NCBI GenBank assembly: GCA_018814465.1
Contig: JAHIZR010000371.1
Span: 1 to 17,571, forward strand
DNA: 17,571 nucleotides
Source: a bacterium
GTDB taxonomy: Bacteria; Electryoneota; RPQS01
Reading direction: 5' to 3'
Part shown: positions 14,777 to 17,571 of the stretch, piece by piece
How the letters are laid out: each line of letters opens with the position of its first letter
How positions within the stretch are numbered: position 1 is the stretch's first letter
Program-made: the position numbers and the translations under genes
Notes under the pieces: model-generated
What the model was told of the DNA's origin: nothing
What the model saw: the letters and a program-made list of their open reading frames with translations, nothing else
Database searches by the model: none

Positions 14777-15969
14777 TGCGGCACATATTCAAGCAGCTAT
14801 GGAATCGGAAGCGCGCGAACAGTCTCATGATCATCGAGCTCTTCATCTCGTTCATCGTAGTTTTCGCACTCTTCGCAGGAGTTGTGTCGACACTGCTTTA
14901 TACAGACAAACCGACGGGCTACAATGTTATTGATGTATATACCGCGCGCATACAGCCGCACACATACGAACCGGATTCGCTGGAAAAAATCGCGATTTTT
15001 GAGACCTCCGGCCAGCTGATCGACGAACTGAAGAGCATGCCGGAAGTGATCGAAGTTGCCAGCCTTTTCCCGCTGCCTTATGGCGGTTCCACGATCAGCA
15101 ACGTCTCGGATTTCCGGGATTTACAGGACGTTCGTACTATTTATGTTGAAGCATCGGATCGGATATTTGATGTCATGGACACCCGGATTCTGGACGGGCG
15201 CGGATTCGAGGAGAGCGATGATGCACTCGACTATATTCCCTCGATGGTGAATCAAGCATTTGTCGATGAATATTGCAACGGTAAACCGCCGCTCGGCGAG
15301 GCACTGGATGAGGACGCGACATTCCGGGTAGTCGGGATCATCGAAGACTTTCGATATCGAGGTGCTCTTACGAAGCGCCTCCCGCTGATGATGACGCGAC
15401 GGAGTCTTGAAGTAGTAGACAAGGGCTATGAGCCGATTCGTGCGGTCGTCATCAAAACTCATCCGGGGACGACCGCTGAGTTTGAAGAGGAAGTGCAGAA
15501 ACTGACTGAGAACATGCATGCGGGTTGGACGGCGCAGGTCAACCGTCTAAGTCAATTGCGTGAAGGACACTATAAAGATGTGGTCTCTCCCCTGCTCATG
15601 GCGGGGATGATTATCGGTTTCCTGATGCTGATGGTCATTCTCGGAATGATCGGCGTTTTCTGGCTGGCGATTACGCGCCGCACCGAGGAAATCGGAGTTC
15701 GTCGTGCGATGGGGGGATCGAAGCCGGACATTTATCGCCAGTTCCTGGGTGAGATTGCGGCTCTAACAACAATCGCCATGGGCGCGGCTTCACTGTTGAT
15801 TGTTCAGATTCCATTGCTGGGAATTATCCCGGAACTGACTTGGGGAAATACGATCATCGCGCTCATTGTTTCGGCGGTATTTATGTACCTGATTGCAATG
15901 ATGAGCGGATTGTACCCGGCTTGGATGGCGGCAAGAGTGCAGCCGGCGGCCGCACTTCACTATGAATAG
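14773..15969 (+). CDS. FtsX/MacB-type ABC permease (second of two)
   Basis: Protein of 398 aa, last gene of the exporter operon. It has TM1 (about 18-44), a periplasmic MacB-like core (about 45-270, with DGRGFEESDD and FRVVGIIEDF) and TM2 (about 273-300). The coupling motif RRTEEIGVRRAMGGSK is followed by TM3 (about 325-350) and TM4 (about 358-382). The C-terminus is SGLYPAWMAARVQPAAAL. Two adjacent ATG codons open the frame. The first overlaps the stop of the 147-aa gene and is preceded by GGAGGTGAT, so translation is coupled. Together with the 418-aa permease and the separate ATPase it should form the inner-membrane part of a MacB-like pump. A strong terminator follows within 20 nt. Confidence 0.92.
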   Translation: MMRHIFKQLWNRKRANSLMIIELFISFIVVFALFAGVVSTLLYTDKPTGYNVIDVYTARIQPHTYEPDSLEKIAIFETSGQLIDELKSMPEVIEVASLFPLPYGGSTISNVSDFRDLQDVRTIYVEASDRIFDVMDTRILDGRGFEESDDALDYIPSMVNQAFVDEYCNGKPPLGEALDEDATFRVVGIIEDFRYRGALTKRLPLMMTRRSLEVVDKGYEPIRAVVIKTHPGTTAEFEEEVQKLTENMHAGWTAQVNRLSQLREGHYKDVVSPLLMAGMIIGFLMLMVILGMIGVFWLAITRRTEEIGVRRAMGGSKPDIYRQFLGEIAALTTIAMGAASLLIVQIPLLGIIPELTWGNTIIALIVSAVFMYLIAMMSGLYPAWMAARVQPAAALHYE

Positions 15970-15984
15970 TGACAAAGAAAATGA

Positions 15985-16022
15985 AAAAAAGGCGGGAGTC
16001 CTCTGGATGTTCCCGCTTTTTT
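15985..16022 (+). terminator. Rho-independent terminator of the exporter operon
   Basis: GCGGGA (15992-15997) pairs with TCCCGC (16011-16016), and flanking A and T runs extend the pairing. Six T residues follow. It separates the exporter genes from the regulator at 16051. The A run on its 5' side means it could also work on the opposite strand. Confidence 0.85.
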
Positions 16023-16050
16023 CGCTATATTTATCAAAAACACGGAAGCA

Positions 16051-17469
16051 ATGGTCAGGCAATTGAGCAAAAGATTGAAAATACTGATTGTCGACGATGA
16101 CGAGGCGGTTGCTTCGTCACTGGCCCTGCTGTTCAGGCAGTCAGGCCATTCCGCCCACATTGAAGCCGATCCTGAGGCGGCCTTGCGAACGATAGCGGAA
16201 ACCGGGAAAGATCCCGTTGATACATTCGATCTCGTATTCCAGGATATGAATTTCTCGAGGAAGACCACGGGCGAAGAAGGTCTATCCCTGCTGTCAGAAA
16301 TCAAGGATCGATATCCTTCACTGCCTGTCGTCCTGATTACCGCCTGGGGTTCGATCGAGCTGGCCGTCAAAGGGATGAAAGCGGGGGCCGCCGATTTTCT
16401 GACCAAACCCTGGACTCATGAGCGTGTGCTGCATGCAATGAACACCACTCTCGGTATCGCCAGAGTGCTGACAACGCCGACGGGATCAAAAACACTGACG
16501 CGAGACAAGCTGGATGCGCAGTATGATTTCAACGGTTTAATCGGCAAAGATGCGGCGTTTTTGTCCGTACTTGATGTGGTCGGGCGCGTCAGCCGCACGG
16601 AGGCCCCGATTCTGATCACCGGCGAGAGCGGAACCGGGAAGGAGCTGATTGCCGAAGCGATTTGGAGAAACAGCGAGCGCAAATCGGGTCCGCTTGTAAA
16701 GGTGAATTTAGGCGGTATTCCGGGGACGCTGTTCGAGAGCGAAATGTTTGGTCATGTCAGAGGAGCATTCACGGACGCCAAAAAGGATCGTGCGGGCCGT
16801 TTCGAGTCCGCCGCAAGCGGAACGATTTTTCTTGATGAGATCGGAGATCTTGAACTCAGCAGTCAGGTAAAACTGCTGCGGGTGCTGCAGGATCGAACAT
16901 TCGAGAAAGTCGGCTCAAGTGTTACACAGACAGCGAATGTCCGAGTGATCTCCGCAACGAACCGCAGCCTTCCCGATTTGATCGAGGAAGGAGGCTTTCG
17001 CGAGGATCTCTTCTATCGGTTGAATCTGATTTCCGTTCACCTGCCGCCGCTGCGCGAACGGGGAGACGATATTCAGTTGCTTGCCCGGCATTTTCTGGAA
17101 AAACTGGCTAAACGCTACAATCGGCATGCGGCACATTTCGATTCATCAGTGCCGTCATGGCTTTCCATGCAGAGCTGGCCGGGGAATGTCAGACAGCTGC
17201 GTCAGGTCGTCGAACGGGCCGTGTTGCTGGCTCACGGTGAACAGCTTGGAATCGGCGACTTGCAGCAGGCAATGGACATGCAGCCGGCCGAAAAGAAAAG
17301 AAGCTTCGATCCGCCGGTCGGAGAAATGACTCTCGATCAGCTTGAGAAAGAGATGATTTCCGCCGCGCTTGCACGGTATTCGGGGCATATTACGAAAACC
17401 GCCGCGGCGCTTGGGATCAGCAGAGCGGCGCTCTACCGCAAACTTGAAAAGCATGGCATGACTCCATGA
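16051..17469 (+). CDS. NtrC-family sigma-54-dependent response regulator
   Basis: Protein of 472 aa with three domains. The receiver (about 9-130) has acidic DDD (15-17), phospho-acceptor D65 (FQDMNF) and K119 (LTKPW). The AAA+ sigma-54 activator domain (about 162-395) has Walker A GESGTGKE (191-198), a GAFTDA loop (238-243, usually GAFTGA), Walker B TIFLDE with D262 and E263, sensor-I-like ATNRSL, and an FREDLFYRL segment with candidate Arg finger. A C-terminal Fis-type helix-turn-helix (about 430-470, ITKTAAALGISRAALYRKL) follows. Once phosphorylated it should oligomerise and remodel sigma-54 RNA polymerase at promoters. It lies after the exporter terminator and overlaps the next gene, a probable sensor kinase, by ATGA. 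The likely target is the adjacent exporter, by analogy with similar clusters. The Shine-Dalgarno is weak (GGAAG) and the start is fairly certain because REC begins soon after. Confidence 0.93.
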   Translation: MVRQLSKRLKILIVDDDEAVASSLALLFRQSGHSAHIEADPEAALRTIAETGKDPVDTFDLVFQDMNFSRKTTGEEGLSLLSEIKDRYPSLPVVLITAWGSIELAVKGMKAGAADFLTKPWTHERVLHAMNTTLGIARVLTTPTGSKTLTRDKLDAQYDFNGLIGKDAAFLSVLDVVGRVSRTEAPILITGESGTGKELIAEAIWRNSERKSGPLVKVNLGGIPGTLFESEMFGHVRGAFTDAKKDRAGRFESAASGTIFLDEIGDLELSSQVKLLRVLQDRTFEKVGSSVTQTANVRVISATNRSLPDLIEEGGFREDLFYRLNLISVHLPPLRERGDDIQLLARHFLEKLAKRYNRHAAHFDSSVPSWLSMQSWPGNVRQLRQVVERAVLLAHGEQLGIGDLQQAMDMQPAEKKRSFDPPVGEMTLDQLEKEMISAALARYSGHITKTAAALGISRAALYRKLEKHGMTP

Positions 17470-17571
17470 CGCTGCATTCACGAGTACTCACCTACTTGAT
17501 CGTTCTGCATGTTATGATCCTGGCCGCCGGGATTTTCGTGCTCATGGAGCATTTCCGGTTGTGGATTATCC
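17466..17571 (+). CDS. N-terminus of a probable membrane sensor histidine kinase (cut by window end)
   Basis: Thirty-five codons are visible, starting MTLHSRVLTYLIVLHVM. A short basic N-terminus is followed by a hydrophobic segment (about residues 8-26) and then MEHFRLWII. This is typical of the first membrane helix of a sensor kinase. The start overlaps the stop of the NtrC-type regulator (ATGA). The kinase core is outside the window, so the assignment rests on the gene position and the membrane helix. Confidence 0.65.
   Translation, partial: MTLHSRVLTYLIVLHVMILAAGIFVLMEHFRLWII

Noticed and set aside
1..17571. CRISPR array, transposase gene or insertion sequence ends
   Set aside because: No regularly spaced repeats, no transposase or integrase frame and no terminal inverted repeats were recognised in the window.

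Overview
The window looks like a piece of the genome of an uncultured Gram-negative bacterium, probably from the Fibrobacteres-Chlorobi-Bacteroidetes (FCB) group or a neighbouring candidate phylum. The clues are exported proteins with a C-terminal type A sorting-like module (the SVYPNPFNS motif followed by a DI-GR strand), a gingipain-type (C25) protein, FG-GAP propellers, a large secreted S8 protease with CARDB-type domains, and a MacAB-like exporter next to an NtrC-type regulator. No ribosomal RNA or other firm taxonomic marker is present, so this placement is an inference.

Left region (1-4440, minus strand, visibly more AT-rich than the right end): a promoter with a perfect -35 and near-perfect -10 box (4410-4438) precedes a three-gene operon. 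It encodes two sister FG-GAP propeller proteins (292 and 498 aa, overlapping by ATGA) and a C25-like protein of 610 aa. The last one keeps the catalytic His motif but seems to lack the catalytic Cys and everything after it. A rho-independent terminator follows (28-49). Between this block and the next lies the 3' half of a tRNA-Glu-like gene with its own perfect hairpin (4760-4837). It has no 5' half, which is what the distal junction of a tRNA-integrated element looks like.

Middle region (5181-10006, minus strand): a two-gene unit. A 142-aa exported coiled-coil protein is followed after 8 nt by a 1462-aa secreted subtilisin-like protease, whose C-terminal part contains a tandem duplication of about 350 residues. 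Upstream are two tandem 11-bp repeats (10159-10180). From 10207 to 11119 I see no convincing gene, only a degenerate tRNA-like 3' fragment and a weak sigma-54-like site.

Right region (11120-17571, plus strand, GC-richer): a compact MacAB-type export operon encodes a periplasmic adaptor, an ABC ATPase, an FtsX-type permease, a small 147-aa protein and a second FtsX-type permease. It ends at a strong terminator (15985-16022). The 147-aa protein carries a clear copy of the second transmembrane segment of the permeases (18 of 35 residues identical to its downstream neighbour) but lacks most of the periplasmic domain and the last two membrane helices. It is translationally overlapped with both permeases. 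Downstream are an NtrC-family sigma-54 activator and, overlapping it by ATGA, the start of its likely membrane-bound histidine kinase, cut by the window edge. The two-component pair probably senses an envelope signal and controls the exporter, but no high-confidence sigma-54 promoter is visible.

The most unusual items are the half-permease inside the exporter operon, the apparently inactive and truncated C25 protein, the FG-GAP pair that differs by exactly four repeats and by its sorting module, and the half tRNA-Glu scar.
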